A DNA stretch of 64,000 nt from Pseudomonas extremorientalis (GTDB lineage Bacteria > Pseudomonadota > Gammaproteobacteria > Pseudomonadales > Pseudomonadaceae). A program made the translations under genes and the position numbers. The stretch lies in NCBI RefSeq assembly GCF_001870465.1, contig NZ_MDGK01000031.1, forward strand, positions 62,001 through 126,000, written 5' to 3'. The notes under the pieces were generated by a model. The model had not been told where the DNA came from, searched no databases, and was given only the letters and a program-made list of their open reading frames with translations. Below are positions 8,720 through 17,415 of the stretch, piece after piece; position 1 is the first letter of the stretch, and the number at the start of each line of letters is the position of its first letter.

Positions 8720-9498
8720 TTCGCCACTGGCTGGCCGTGTTGCTGGTATTCAGTGCCCAGGCGCTGGCGGCCGAGCGAGTGGTGAGCCTGGCGCCGTCCC
8801 TGTCTGAAATCGTGGTCGAACTGGGCGCAGCCGATGTGCTGGTGGGCGTGCTCGACGGCGGCGAACGCCCGGCGGCCTTGGCGCAAGTGCCGTCAGTGGG
8901 GCATTACGGTCAGTTGGACATGGAGCGCCTGATCAGCCTCAAGCCCGACCTGATCCTGCTCTGGCCCGGCAGCGTCGGCCCGGCCCAGCGTGAGCAATTG
9001 CAGCGCCTGAATATCCCGGTGTACGTCGCCGAACCCCATAGTCTTGAACAGCTCACCACCCAGGTCCAGGCCATTGCCGAGCAATTGGGCCGCGCTGACG
9101 CGGGTCGAGAGTTGGCCGCGCAGTTGCGCCAACGCCTGGCCGAGCTGCGACAGCGCTATCAGCGCGCCGAGCCATTGCGCGTGTTTTACCAGGTATGGAA
9201 TAAGCCGCTGTTCACCGTGGGTGGCGGGCAGATCATCAGCGATGCGTTAAGGGTGTGCGGCGCGCGCAATGTATTTGATGACCTCAAGCTGCCGGCGCCG
9301 CAGGTGAGCATCGAATCAGTGTTGCAGCGTGACCCCGAGATGATTCTGGTGGGCGACCAGGCGCAGAAGGAGGCCTGGAAGGTCTGGCCGACGATGGCTG
9401 AGCGGGTGCGACGGGTGCCGGATAAAGGCCTGGAGCGGCCCAGCGGGCAGATGCTGGAAGCCGTAGCCCGATTGTGTGAGGTAATCGCGCCCCGCTAG
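8716..9498 (+). CDS. btuF: Cobalamin ABC transporter substrate-binding protein (BtuF-like)
   Basis: 260 aa with signal peptide (cleavage near ALA at 18-20). Class III periplasmic binding protein: RVVSLAPSLSEIVVELGA, SVGHYGQLDMERLISLKPDLIL and the long linking helix are typical of BtuF-like proteins. The role is periplasmic capture of vitamin B12. No BtuC or BtuD lies nearby. The outer-membrane receptor btuB is convergent next door: the two stop codons overlap in the tetramer CTAG at 9495-9498. A corrinoid or another Fe-chelate substrate cannot be distinguished by sequence alone. Confidence 0.8.
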   Translation: MIRHWLAVLLVFSAQALAAERVVSLAPSLSEIVVELGAADVLVGVLDGGERPAALAQVPSVGHYGQLDMERLISLKPDLILLWPGSVGPAQREQLQRLNIPVYVAEPHSLEQLTTQVQAIAEQLGRADAGRELAAQLRQRLAELRQRYQRAEPLRVFYQVWNKPLFTVGGGQIISDALRVCGARNVFDDLKLPAPQVSIESVLQRDPEMILVGDQAQKEAWKVWPTMAERVRRVPDKGLERPSGQMLEAVARLCEVIAPR

Positions 9499-11384
9499 AG
9501 GTCCGGCGTCCAGGTCACGCCAACCATCAGCGCCCGGCCTTCTTCCCGGTAGCCATATTGCTGGCCTTGGTACTGATACAGTGCCCGGCTGTAGGCCTTG
9601 TCCAGCAAGTTATCGAGCTTCATGCTCAGCGTGACTTCACGGTTCAGCGTCCAAGTGGCGCGCAGCCCGAGCAATCCATAGCCAGCCAACGGTTGCTGGT
9701 TCTTCGCGTCGTCGTAGCTGCTGCTGACCGCTTGCCAACTGGCGCCGACGCCGAATTGGTCGAATTGGCGATCCAGGTCCAGGCTCACGGTGCGCCTGGC
9801 GCGACGCGCCAGCGTACGTCCGGAATCGCGGTCTCGTGGATCAATCAGTGCCAGTCCCAGGCTGCCTTGCCAGCCGAACAGCTCTTGCTTGAGCGCGGCT
9901 TCGAAGCCGTTGATGCGCGCCGAACTGACGTTTTGCGGGCCGTCGCTGCCGAACACGATCGCATCCTGGATATCGGTGCGGTACAGCGAAGCTTCCAGGC
10001 GGCTGGTGTCGCTGAGTTGGCTACGCCATTGCACTTCGTAGCTTTTCGAGGTTTCGGGCTTCAGGTTTGGGTTGCTGTTCTTGAAGCCGTATTCGTCCGG
10101 GTAATACAGGTCATTGAACGTCGGGGCGCGGAAGCCCTCGCTGTAGCTCAGCAGCAGGTCGTTGTCCGGGTTGACTGGCAACGTGAGCGTGCCGCTCCAG
10201 CTGTTCTGCCCGCCAAACTGCTGGTTCTGGTCACGCCGCAGGCCCAGCTCGGTGGAAAACCATTCGCCATGGAAGCGATGCTGCACAAAGGCCGCGCGGT
10301 TCCAGCGACTGTTTTCGGTGAGGGTGGTGGAGCCGTGGAAGCGGTCCTCGTACCAGTCACCGCCGAGAATCAGGCTGTTCTGCTCATTCAGTGTCAGGTC
10401 GTTCTGCCAGTTGACCGAGTCGCGGTAAGTGTTGAACACACTGAAGTCATCACTGAGGGTGTCGCGCTTGGTGTCGCGGTTCTCGCTATGGCCCAGCTCC
10501 AGGCGCGATTGCCAGCGCTCGTTGAGCGTGGCGTCGACATAGCCGCTGGCGCTACTCAGGGTGTAGTCGGTGTAGGGCTTTTGCCCCACCGTTTGCCCGA
10601 TGGCGACGTCGTAGCGGCCAAAGCTGTTGTCGTACTCCGACTTGCCGCGGTTATCCAACAGGTTGAACCCCGCCTCCAGCGCATCGCTGAAGGAATGGCT
10701 GAGGTTCAGGCTGAGGGACTGGTTGCGGTAGGCGTCATGATCGCCATCGCTGGGGAATGAGGTGTGCGTCGAGTTGATGCCGGCGGTCTCATCCAGGCTC
10801 GCGCCTAGGTTGAAGCGCGTGTATTCATCGCCACCGGACAGGCCGAGGCTGCGCTCCCAGGTCTTGTTGCTGCCAAACCCGAGCTTCAGACGCGGTTGCA
10901 GGCCTTGCCCGGCATTGCGCCGGGTAAACACCTGGATCACCCCGCCAATCGCATCGCTGCCGTAGATTACCGAACGTGAACCGCGCAGCACTTCCACCCG
11001 TTCGATCTGGTCGACGTTCAGGTATTGCAAGCCGCTGTCGCCGGAGGTGCTATTGGCAATGCGCTGGCCGTCCACCAACACCAGGCTTTGTGCGGATTTG
11101 GTGCCACGGATATAAATTCCCGGCAGGCTGCCGCGACCACCGGTAGGCGCTACCTGCACGCCGGGTACGCGGCTGATCAGGTCAGTGAGGCTGGTGGGTT
11201 GCAGGCGGTCGATGTCGTCGCGGGTGAACACGGTGTTGGCGGCGCTGCTGTCGTTGCGCGCCTGGACCTGGCGGTTGGCGCTGATGACCACGTTGGGAAG
11301 TTTCAGTGCGTCGTCGCGGGTGTCGGCGAGTAGTTCCGGGGAGGTCAGCAGTAACAGGGGCAAGGTGAGACTAAGATGTTTCAT
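9495..11384 (-). CDS. btuB: TonB-dependent vitamin B12 receptor BtuB
   Basis: 629 aa. Signal peptide MKHLSLTLPLLLLTSPELLA, then a plausible TonB box around LPNVVISANRQ, the plug domain (SLTDLISRVPGVQVAPTGGRGSLPGIYIRGTKSAQSLVLVDGQRI) and a 22-strand-type barrel. Plug and barrel sequences match BtuB rather than siderophore receptors. The start is set by the signal peptide; in-frame sequence upstream to 11651 lies inside dxs. Oddly, the protein ends ...WTPDL and not in the usual terminal Phe. No cobalamin riboswitch is present: only a REP hairpin separates it from dxs, 79 bp upstream. Confidence 0.9.
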   Translation of the reverse strand: MKHLSLTLPLLLLTSPELLADTRDDALKLPNVVISANRQVQARNDSSAANTVFTRDDIDRLQPTSLTDLISRVPGVQVAPTGGRGSLPGIYIRGTKSAQSLVLVDGQRIANSTSGDSGLQYLNVDQIERVEVLRGSRSVIYGSDAIGGVIQVFTRRNAGQGLQPRLKLGFGSNKTWERSLGLSGGDEYTRFNLGASLDETAGINSTHTSFPSDGDHDAYRNQSLSLNLSHSFSDALEAGFNLLDNRGKSEYDNSFGRYDVAIGQTVGQKPYTDYTLSSASGYVDATLNERWQSRLELGHSENRDTKRDTLSDDFSVFNTYRDSVNWQNDLTLNEQNSLILGGDWYEDRFHGSTTLTENSRWNRAAFVQHRFHGEWFSTELGLRRDQNQQFGGQNSWSGTLTLPVNPDNDLLLSYSEGFRAPTFNDLYYPDEYGFKNSNPNLKPETSKSYEVQWRSQLSDTSRLEASLYRTDIQDAIVFGSDGPQNVSSARINGFEAALKQELFGWQGSLGLALIDPRDRDSGRTLARRARRTVSLDLDRQFDQFGVGASWQAVSSSYDDAKNQQPLAGYGLLGLRATWTLNREVTLSMKLDNLLDKAYSRALYQYQGQQYGYREEGRALMVGVTWTPDL

Positions 11385-11420
11385 CGGCTGTCCATGGCAT
11401 TTGAAGGTGCCGCAAATCAA

Positions 11421-11450
11421 ATGTGGAAGGGGGCAAGCCCCCTCCCACAT
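11421..11450. repeat. REP hairpin between dxs and btuB
   Basis: ATGTGGAAGGGGGC followed by AGCCCCCTCCCACAT: an imperfect palindrome of the GTGGGAGGGGGCTTGCCCCC class found at six sites in this window. It lies between the dxs stop and the btuB start on the minus strand and could act as a transcript end or stabiliser for dxs. Confidence 0.85.
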
Positions 11451-11463
11451 GTTGATCCGGTTT

Positions 11464-13362
11464 CTACAGGCCCAGCAGTGCCATGCGCTCGCGCACCGAT
11501 GCCTCAATGCCGGCCTCATCCAACCCACACTCGGCCAGCATCTGCGCCGGCTTGGCGTGTTCGACATACACATCCGGCAAGCCCAGGTGCAGCACCGACT
11601 TGAGGATATTCTCCCGCGCCAGGAACTCGCTGACCGCCGCACCGGCGCCACCCATTATTGCGTTTTCTTCGACGGTCACCAGCAGCTCATGGTTGCCGGC
11701 AATCTCGTGTACCAAGGCTTCGTCCAACGGTTTGACGAAACGCATGTCGACCACGGTGGCGTCGATCTTCTCGGCGACTTTCAGCGCTTCGGCCAATTGC
11801 ACGCCGAACACCAGGAAAGCGGTCTTGCTGCCTTGGCGACGCACGATGCCCTTGCCGATCTCGATAGGCTCCAGGTCCTTTTCGATCACCGCATTCGGGC
11901 CATTGCCGCGCGGGTAACGTACGGCGGCCGGGCCGTTATACAGGTGGCCGGTGCTGAGCATCTTGCGCAGTTCGTTTTCATCACTTGGCGTCATCACCAG
12001 CATGCCGGGGATGCAACGCAGGTAGGACAGGTCGAAGCTGCCGGCGTGGGTCGGGCCGTCTTCGCCCACCAGGCCGGCGCGGTCGATGGCGAACAGTACG
12101 TCGAGGTTCTGCACTGCCACGTCATGCACCAACTGGTCGTAGCCACGCTGCAGGAACGTGGAGTAGATCGCTACTACTGGCTTGGCGCCTTCGCAGGCCA
12201 TGCCGGCGGCAAACGTGACCGCGTGCTGCTCGGCAATTGCCACGTCGAAGTAGCGCAGCGGGAAACGCTCGCTGAACGCCACCAGGTCGGAGCCTTCCTT
12301 CATCGCCGGGGTAATGCCCACCAAGCGCGGGTCGGCGGCGGCCATGTCGCACAGCCATTCGCCGAACACACCGGAGTACTTCGGCCCGCTGGCCTTTTTC
12401 GGCGCGGCGGCAGGAGCGTCCAGGGGTTCCAGCTTGGTGATGGCGTGATAGCCAATCGGGTCGACTTCCGCCGGGGCGAAGCCTTTGCCTTTCTTGGTGA
12501 CGATATGCAGGAACTGCGGGCCCTTGAGGTCACGCATGTTGCGCAGCGTGGCGATCAGGGTCGGCAGGTCGTGACCATCGATGGGGCCGATGTAATTCCA
12601 GCCCAGCTCTTCGAACAGCGTGCCGGGCACCAGCATGCCCTTGGCATACTCTTCGGTGCGCCGGGCAATTTCCCACGCGCCGGGCAGGCGCGAGAGCACC
12701 TTCTTGCTGCCTTCACGCATGCTCGCATACGTGCGGCTGGAAAGGATCTTGGCCAGGTAATTGGACAGGCCACCGACGTTGCGCGAGATCGACATATCGT
12801 TGTCGTTGAGGATCACCAGCATATTGGCGTCCACTTCCGGTGCATGGTTGAGCGCTTCGAACGCCATGCCGGCGGTCAGCGCGCCATCACCGATCACCGC
12901 GATCGCCTTGCGGTCGCTGCCTTGCAGGCGGGCGGCAATCGCCATGCCCAGCGCGGCACTGATGGAGGTGCTGGAGTGGCCGACGCCGAAGGTGTCGTAC
13001 TCGCTCTCGGCGCGGCGCGGGAAGGCGGCAATGCCGTCCTTCTGGCGCAGGGTGCCCATTTGCTCGCGGCGGCCCGTGAGGATTTTATGCGGGTACGCCT
13101 GATGGCCCACGTCCCACACCAGCCGGTCGTCCGGGGTGTCGAACACGTAATGCAGGGCGATGGTCAGCTCGATGACGCCCAGGCCGGCACCAAAATGCCC
13201 ACCGGTCTGGCCGACCGTGTAGAGCAATTCCAGGCGCAACTCATCGGCCAGGGTTTCCAGCTCGGCTTCACCGAGTCGACGCAGGCCGGCCGGCGTGACA
13301 GCACGGTCGAGCAGGGGCGTGGACGGGCGCTTGCGGGGAATCTCTTGAAACGTCGTGGGCAT
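11464..13362 (-). CDS. dxs: 1-deoxy-D-xylulose-5-phosphate synthase
   Basis: 632 aa. First enzyme of the MEP isoprenoid pathway: pyruvate plus glyceraldehyde-3-phosphate to DXP, thiamine-diphosphate dependent. Visible features are [31 protein letters not shown], the ThDP motif [15 protein letters not shown]...NDNDMSIS, and the transketolase-like pyrimidine domain from about residue 320 with [15 protein letters not shown]. Lies downstream of xseB-ispA on the same strand after a 110-bp gap. Confidence 0.97.
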   Translation of the reverse strand: MPTTFQEIPRKRPSTPLLDRAVTPAGLRRLGEAELETLADELRLELLYTVGQTGGHFGAGLGVIELTIALHYVFDTPDDRLVWDVGHQAYPHKILTGRREQMGTLRQKDGIAAFPRRAESEYDTFGVGHSSTSISAALGMAIAARLQGSDRKAIAVIGDGALTAGMAFEALNHAPEVDANMLVILNDNDMSISRNVGGLSNYLAKILSSRTYASMREGSKKVLSRLPGAWEIARRTEEYAKGMLVPGTLFEELGWNYIGPIDGHDLPTLIATLRNMRDLKGPQFLHIVTKKGKGFAPAEVDPIGYHAITKLEPLDAPAAAPKKASGPKYSGVFGEWLCDMAAADPRLVGITPAMKEGSDLVAFSERFPLRYFDVAIAEQHAVTFAAGMACEGAKPVVAIYSTFLQRGYDQLVHDVAVQNLDVLFAIDRAGLVGEDGPTHAGSFDLSYLRCIPGMLVMTPSDENELRKMLSTGHLYNGPAAVRYPRGNGPNAVIEKDLEPIEIGKGIVRRQGSKTAFLVFGVQLAEALKVAEKIDATVVDMRFVKPLDEALVHEIAGNHELLVTVEENAIMGGAGAAVSEFLARENILKSVLHLGLPDVYVEHAKPAQMLAECGLDEAGIEASVRERMALLGL

Positions 13363-13472
13363 CAGGCGAATCGTTATAGGTATAGAAGAGGCGGCAGTTT
13401 ACCTCAAGCATCGCAAACTGCCCACGCGGAGCGCCGAACTTGGCCGATATGCGGCCGCAAAGGCCGCCGTTA

Positions 13473-14360
13473 TCAGTGCCGACGTTCGACGATATACCGC
13501 GCCAGGTCACGCAGTGGCTCGGCAGCCGCGTCGAAAGGTCGCAGGGCATCCAGGGCTTGGTCGCGCAGTTCCAGGGCATAGGCCTTGGCGGCTTGCAGCC
13601 CGAGCAGCGCAGGATAAGTCGGTTTGTCCCGAGCGATATCGGCGCCTTGGCGTTTGCCCAGGGTGGCCGTGTCACTTTCTACGTCGAGAATGTCGTCCTG
13701 CACCTGGAATGCCAGGCCAATGGCCCGCGCGTAGGTCTTCAGCGAGGCCAACTGAGCGGCTTCGGCCCGCCCGCTGGCAAGTGCTCCCAGGTGTACGGCG
13801 GCCTCGATCAGGGCACCGGTCTTGTGGCGGTGCATGTATTCCAGCGCCTGTTGATCAAGCTTCTGGCCGACCGAGCCGAGGTCGATGGCCTGGCCGCCGA
13901 CCATGCCGGCCGGGCCTGCCGCCATCGCCAGGGCGGTGACCATGCGCAAGCGGATCTCGGCATTCACGCTGCTCAATGTCGGGTCCAGCAGTGCGCTGAA
14001 CGCCAGGCTTTGCAGGCCATCACCGGCGAGGATCGCGCAGGCTTCATCGAAGGCTTTGTGGGTGGTGGGCTGGCCGCGACGCAAATCGTCGTCGTCCATC
14101 GCCGGCAAATCGTCATGCACCAGGGAGTAGGCGTGGATCAACTCCACCGCACAGGCCGCGCCGTTGGCCTGTTCGGCGGCTGCGCCCAAGGCTTCGCACG
14201 CTGCATAGGCCAGCAACGGACGCACGCGCTTGCCGCCATTCATCACGCTGTAGCGCATGGCTTCATAAAGACGCTTGAGTTCGGGGCTTGGCGCAACAAA
14301 CAAGGGTTCCAACGCCGCATTGACCCGGGCTTGGCTACTGGCCTGATACGCGTCGATCAT
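13473..14360 (-). CDS. ispA: Farnesyl diphosphate synthase (polyprenyl synthetase)
   Basis: 295 aa. Condenses IPP with DMAPP/GPP to farnesyl diphosphate. It has both aspartate-rich motifs: [14 protein letters not shown] (first, around residue 84) and QDDILD (second, around residue 222), plus [11 protein letters not shown]. The ATG overlaps the xseB stop (ATGA). On the minus strand, a GCGGCC-TTTGC-GGCCGC hairpin follows the stop, a possible weak transcript end. Confidence 0.96.
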   Translation of the reverse strand: MIDAYQASSQARVNAALEPLFVAPSPELKRLYEAMRYSVMNGGKRVRPLLAYAACEALGAAAEQANGAACAVELIHAYSLVHDDLPAMDDDDLRRGQPTTHKAFDEACAILAGDGLQSLAFSALLDPTLSSVNAEIRLRMVTALAMAAGPAGMVGGQAIDLGSVGQKLDQQALEYMHRHKTGALIEAAVHLGALASGRAEAAQLASLKTYARAIGLAFQVQDDILDVESDTATLGKRQGADIARDKPTYPALLGLQAAKAYALELRDQALDALRPFDAAAEPLRDLARYIVERRH

Positions 14361-14599
14361 TCGGGCTGTTCCGCATCGAAAGGTTCTTCGGCCAACTCCC
14401 CATCACGCTCCAGCAACACCTGCACCTTCTGCTCCGCCTGCGCCAGCGCGCTCTGGCAGTCACGGGTCAGGCCGATGCCTTGCTCAAACGCCGTCAGCGA
14501 GTCTTCCAGCGACAACTCGCCGTTCTCCAGCCGCTCGACCAGGGTTTGCAGGTCGGCGAGGGATTGTTCGAAATCGAGTGCAACTTTTTTGCGGGCCAT
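14357..14599 (-). CDS. xseB: Exodeoxyribonuclease VII small subunit
   Basis: 80 aa, normal length. Small helical subunit of exonuclease [34 protein letters not shown] is the family signature. The C-terminus is acidic ([12 protein letters not shown]). First gene of the xseB-ispA unit, with dxs behind it, an arrangement conserved in gammaproteobacteria. Confidence 0.96.
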   Translation of the reverse strand: MARKKVALDFEQSLADLQTLVERLENGELSLEDSLTAFEQGIGLTRDCQSALAQAEQKVQVLLERDGELAEEPFDAEQPE

Positions 14600-14682
14600 G
14601 GCGGCTATTCCGGTAGACGGTAAACCGGCGGGACACTAGCAGACATGGGGATTCTGGGCAAATGAGCGGGGGAGGGTGTTCA

Positions 14683-14755
14683 GGCGGTGAGCCGAATAAG
14701 CGCCCTATACGGCTCATCAAATGAGCCGTATACCCATTTTATTCGGCTCACCGCC
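14683..14755. repeat. 73-bp nested palindrome with four TATWCGGCTCA units
   Basis: Outer arms of 17 bp (14683-14699 and 14739-14755) and inner arms of 12 bp (14706-14717 and 14721-14732) are each perfect inverted repeats, with a 3-nt centre and small mismatched internal segments. The same 11-mer recurs four times: TGAGCCGAATA, TATACGGCTCA, TGAGCCGTATA, TATTCGGCTCA. It directly abuts the merR-like stop codon and lies 84 bp upstream of xseB. It may be an operator array, a strong hairpin ending the merR transcript, or the footprint of a mobile element. Confidence 0.85.
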
Positions 14756-14757
14756 GG

Positions 14758-15135
14758 TCAGGATCTTTGCGCCATTGACGAGCATTGTTCTTGTGATGTT
14801 TTCAACTGTGCTTCAAATGTCTGCAATCCCACGTGCATTTCCTGTAGCGCGGCAATTTTCAGGGCTAGTTCCTGCTTCTTGTCTGCGATTGCCTGGTCCG
14901 CCCGCTCCCAGGGCAATACATCGCCTACGTGACCTGCAAGAATCTCCTGCAACTCCTTGAGCTTGAACCCCAATTGCTGCGCGCACTTGATAAACATCAG
15001 CAGCTCAACGTTCTGCGCCGAATAGACCCGGTATTGGCCCTGACGCCGCGGTTCTGGCAGCAGTCCGATCGCCTCATAGTGACGAATCGCCTTGATGGTC
15101 GTGCCCGACAACTGCGCGGCTTTGCCGATGTACAT
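14758..15135 (-). CDS. MerR-family transcriptional regulator
   Basis: 125 aa. The N-terminal winged helix MYIGKAAQLSGTTIKAIRHYEAIGLLPEPRRQGQYRVYS is a canonical MerR DNA-binding domain, followed by LKELQEIL and a dimerisation helix around residues 78-110. The effector end is short with a single Cys (EQCSS), so it does not look like a metal sensor of the CueR type. It shares its first 62 nt with the end of the upstream NAD(P)H oxidoreductase, its likely target, and a MerR-type promoter precedes that gene. An AAGGAG ribosome-binding site lies inside the upstream gene. Confidence 0.9.
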   Translation of the reverse strand: MYIGKAAQLSGTTIKAIRHYEAIGLLPEPRRQGQYRVYSAQNVELLMFIKCAQQLGFKLKELQEILAGHVGDVLPWERADQAIADKKQELALKIAALQEMHVGLQTFEAQLKTSQEQCSSMAQRS

Positions 15136-15718
15136 GAAAACTCCTTTTTTCCGTTAAAGCGCCGGCCTGTTTCAGCCATTTATCCCGCTGCGCCGCAGTG
15201 GAGCCCAGCACCGGCCCGAACAGCAGCGTGTTTGCAGTCTTGACACCACAAAGCCCCAGCGTGGTCTTGCGCATCTGGTGAATGCCCGGCATGCGATAGA
15301 ACCAACGGTAATACCATGGCGGCGTGTCCAGGGTCACCAGTAGATGTGCCGTTCGGCCGTGGAGCAGTTTGTCAGGAAAAGCCTTGCCCGCTCGGTATTT
15401 AAAGGCAAAACCGGGTAGGAAGATTCGGTCGATAAAGCCCTTCATCAACGCCGGGATGCCACCCCACCAGATCGGGAAGACAAATGTCAGGTGAGTGGCC
15501 CAGAGGATGTCGGATTGCGCGCTGAGCAGGTCGGGCTCCAGCGGCTGAATCTGGGTGTAACCGTGATGAAGGACGGGGTCGAAAGCCAGGTCGCCCAAGC
15601 GTACGACACGTACTTCATGGCCGGCGGTTTTTGCCGCCTGGATGTAGGTATCGGCCAGGGCTGAACAAAAGCTGGAGGCGGAAGGATGGCCGAGGATCAC
15701 CAGGGTACGCGGGGTCAT
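15074..15718 (-). CDS. NAD(P)H-dependent flavin oxidoreductase (quinone reductase, KefF/YwrO-like)
   Basis: 214 aa from the ATG preceded by the MerR-type promoter. Flavodoxin-like fold: TLVILGHPSASSFCSALADTY at the N-terminus, FPIWWGGIPALMKGFIDRIF (FMN and active-site region), and TLDTPPWYYRWFYR. Likely role is two-electron reduction of quinones or electrophiles in the cytosol. The last ~20 residues are read from DNA that also encodes the merR N-terminus in another frame, so the natural end of the domain (around LTEKR) seems to have been extended. Operon: oxidoreductase then merR. Confidence 0.85.
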   Translation of the reverse strand: MTPRTLVILGHPSASSFCSALADTYIQAAKTAGHEVRVVRLGDLAFDPVLHHGYTQIQPLEPDLLSAQSDILWATHLTFVFPIWWGGIPALMKGFIDRIFLPGFAFKYRAGKAFPDKLLHGRTAHLLVTLDTPPWYYRWFYRMPGIHQMRKTTLGLCGVKTANTLLFGPVLGSTAAQRDKWLKQAGALTEKRSFHVHRQSRAVVGHDHQGDSSL

Positions 15719-15744
15719 GGGGAGGTCCTGAACAGGGTGTTCCA

Positions 15745-15775
15745 GGGTAAAGGCTGCTGTATAGGGGAGAGTCAA
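15745..15775 (-). promoter_or_regulatory. MerR-type promoter with 19-bp spacer
   Basis: On the minus strand a -35 TTGACT (15770-15775) and a -10 TTACCC (15745-15750) are separated by 19 bp, the over-long spacer that MerR regulators correct by untwisting DNA. The -10 ends 26 bp before the oxidoreductase ATG. The spacer contains only a weak dyad (CTCCCC...), so the operator assignment is inferred from geometry and context. Confidence 0.6.
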
Positions 15776-15904
15776 GTCAGTAGTCCGCAATGGCCAGCAG
15801 GACGTTTCTGTGGTTATTGAAGGGGCCTTCCTGGAACGACCTTCGCCCCTTGTGACCGTCAATGCGCCTGACTAGCCTGCCTCAAACCTCCAGAGTGACA
15901 TGGC

Positions 15905-16936
15905 ATGAGCGAACCCTGTATCGGCTTGACCGCACCACCAGCGGGCTACAGTGACTGGCTGACCGACCTGAAAGGCCGTATTCATGCGGCGCAACAGCGC
16001 GCAACACTGGCGGTGAATCGGGAATTGGTGTTGCTCTATTGGCAGATTGGCCACGACATTTTGACCCGCCAGGCGGAGCAGGGTTGGGGCAGCAAAGTCA
16101 TTGATCGACTTGCCCAGGATTTGCGTGCGGCCTTTCCCCGAATGAAGGGTTTTTCGCCGCGAAATCTCAAGTACATGCGTGCTTTTGCCGAGGCGTGGCC
16201 AGATGCTGAATTTGTGCAAGAGGTGCTTGCACAATTGCCCTGGTATCACCATTTGGCATTACTGGACAAACTCCCCGGCCCCGAAACCCGCCGCTGGTAC
16301 ATAGCCCAGGCGATAGAGAACAACTGGTCGCGTAACTCGCTGGTGATGCACATCGAAAACCGCTTGTTGGAGCGCAGTGGCAAAGCGGTCAGCAACTTCG
16401 AGACCCACCTGCCCAAACCGCAATCCGACCTGGCGCGTGAGTCGCTGAAAGACCCTTACCGTTTTGACTTCCTCAGCCTGGCCCTGGACGCGCAGGAGCG
16501 CGACATAGAAAACGCCTTGATCAAGCACGTCACCGACTTTTTGTTGGAGCTGGGCGCCGGTTTCGCCTTTGTCGGCCAGCAAGTACTGCTGGATGTCGGA
16601 GGCGATGAGTTCTTTGTCGACCTGCTGTTCTATCACGTGAAGCTACGCTGCTACGTGGTCATCGAACTGAAAGCCGGCAAGTTCAAACCCGAGCATCTGG
16701 GGAAACTGAGCTTTTATCTGGCTGCCGTCGATGCCCAGCTTAAACATCCACAAGACGGGCCCACCATCGGCCTGCTGTTGTGCAAGAGCAAGAACGAAGT
16801 CGTCGCCGAATATGCGTTGCGCGATAACAATCGGCCGATTGGTGTAGCGGAATATCAACTGGTTGAGTCGTTGCCCGCAGAGCTGCGAACCAGCCTGCCA
16901 AGCATCGAGCAGATCGAGCGGGAGCTGGCGGGTTAA
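15905..16936 (+). CDS. DUF1016 / YhcG-type PDDEXK nuclease domain protein
   Basis: 343 aa. The N-terminal DUF1016_N domain has LLYWQIGHDILTRQAEQGWGSKVIDRLAQDLR and MKGFSPRNLKYMRAFAEAWP. The C-terminal PDDEXK-like domain has DEFFVDLLFYHVKLRCYVVIELKAGKFKPEHLGKLSFYL, where D-x(n)-ELK supplies the putative catalytic Asp, Glu and Lys. Members are found alone or beside restriction-modification and toxin-type systems; here there is no methylase, antitoxin or helicase next to it. Divergent from the oxidoreductase-merR operon. Function as a nuclease is by family; the biological role is open. Confidence 0.9.
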   Translation: MSEPCIGLTAPPAGYSDWLTDLKGRIHAAQQRATLAVNRELVLLYWQIGHDILTRQAEQGWGSKVIDRLAQDLRAAFPRMKGFSPRNLKYMRAFAEAWPDAEFVQEVLAQLPWYHHLALLDKLPGPETRRWYIAQAIENNWSRNSLVMHIENRLLERSGKAVSNFETHLPKPQSDLARESLKDPYRFDFLSLALDAQERDIENALIKHVTDFLLELGAGFAFVGQQVLLDVGGDEFFVDLLFYHVKLRCYVVIELKAGKFKPEHLGKLSFYLAAVDAQLKHPQDGPTIGLLLCKSKNEVVAEYALRDNNRPIGVAEYQLVESLPAELRTSLPSIEQIERELAG

Positions 16937-16951
16937 AACCGACTGATAGCC

Positions 16952-17386
16952 TCAAAACCCCGGCGGAATGTACCCCGGCACAAATGGCACATTCAGGCAC
17001 TTGCCATGCAGGATCCGGCCATCCTCAATCCTGAACAGCACGATCTTCTTCGTCTTATCCACCGTGGCTTCCAGCTTGCAATCCGAACTGTGCCCGACCT
17101 GCTGGTAATACTCGGTGTACACCATCCCGTTCCCGGTGTGATTCATTGAAGTCCCGGCGGCTTCAGTGGTCGTCCATGAAGAGGATTTGTGCCAGGTCAT
17201 CACCACCTGCGTGTCGCCATTGGGCGCATTCTGCTTCTTCATCGAGTCGGGCTTGCCGAACAAATCCAACGCCTCTTGCACGTCCCGGCCTTCCCAGCGC
17301 GATTGTGCAATAAGGTGGCACCCGTTGATAAACAGCACGGCGGGCAACCAAAGCCCAGCCAGCAACAGCCTTGTCCATTTAGGCAT
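16952..17386 (-). CDS. Putative lipoprotein of unknown function
   Basis: 144 aa. The signal MPKWTRLLLAGLWLPAVLFINGC gives a plausible lipobox with the lipidated Cys at 23. The mature part contains DVQEALDLFGKPDSMKK followed by a Thr/Ser-rich strand region, a layout reminiscent of SmpA/OmlA-like small lipoproteins in which a helical start precedes 'G-x-P'. It ends in VPFVPGYIPPGF. Another exported protein of unknown function is encoded 29 bp upstream on the same strand, so the two are probably co-transcribed. Confidence 0.65.
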   Translation of the reverse strand: MPKWTRLLLAGLWLPAVLFINGCHLIAQSRWEGRDVQEALDLFGKPDSMKKQNAPNGDTQVVMTWHKSSSWTTTEAAGTSMNHTGNGMVYTEYYQQVGHSSDCKLEATVDKTKKIVLFRIEDGRILHGKCLNVPFVPGYIPPGF

Positions 17387-17415
17387 GGTGAATCCTTCTT
17401 GTAGGTGAGTGTTGC

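Noticed and set aside
11185..13581. 798-codon open frame on the plus strand across dxs
   Set aside because: Antisense to dxs; His/Gln/Ala-rich non-protein-like sequence. dxs is unmistakable.
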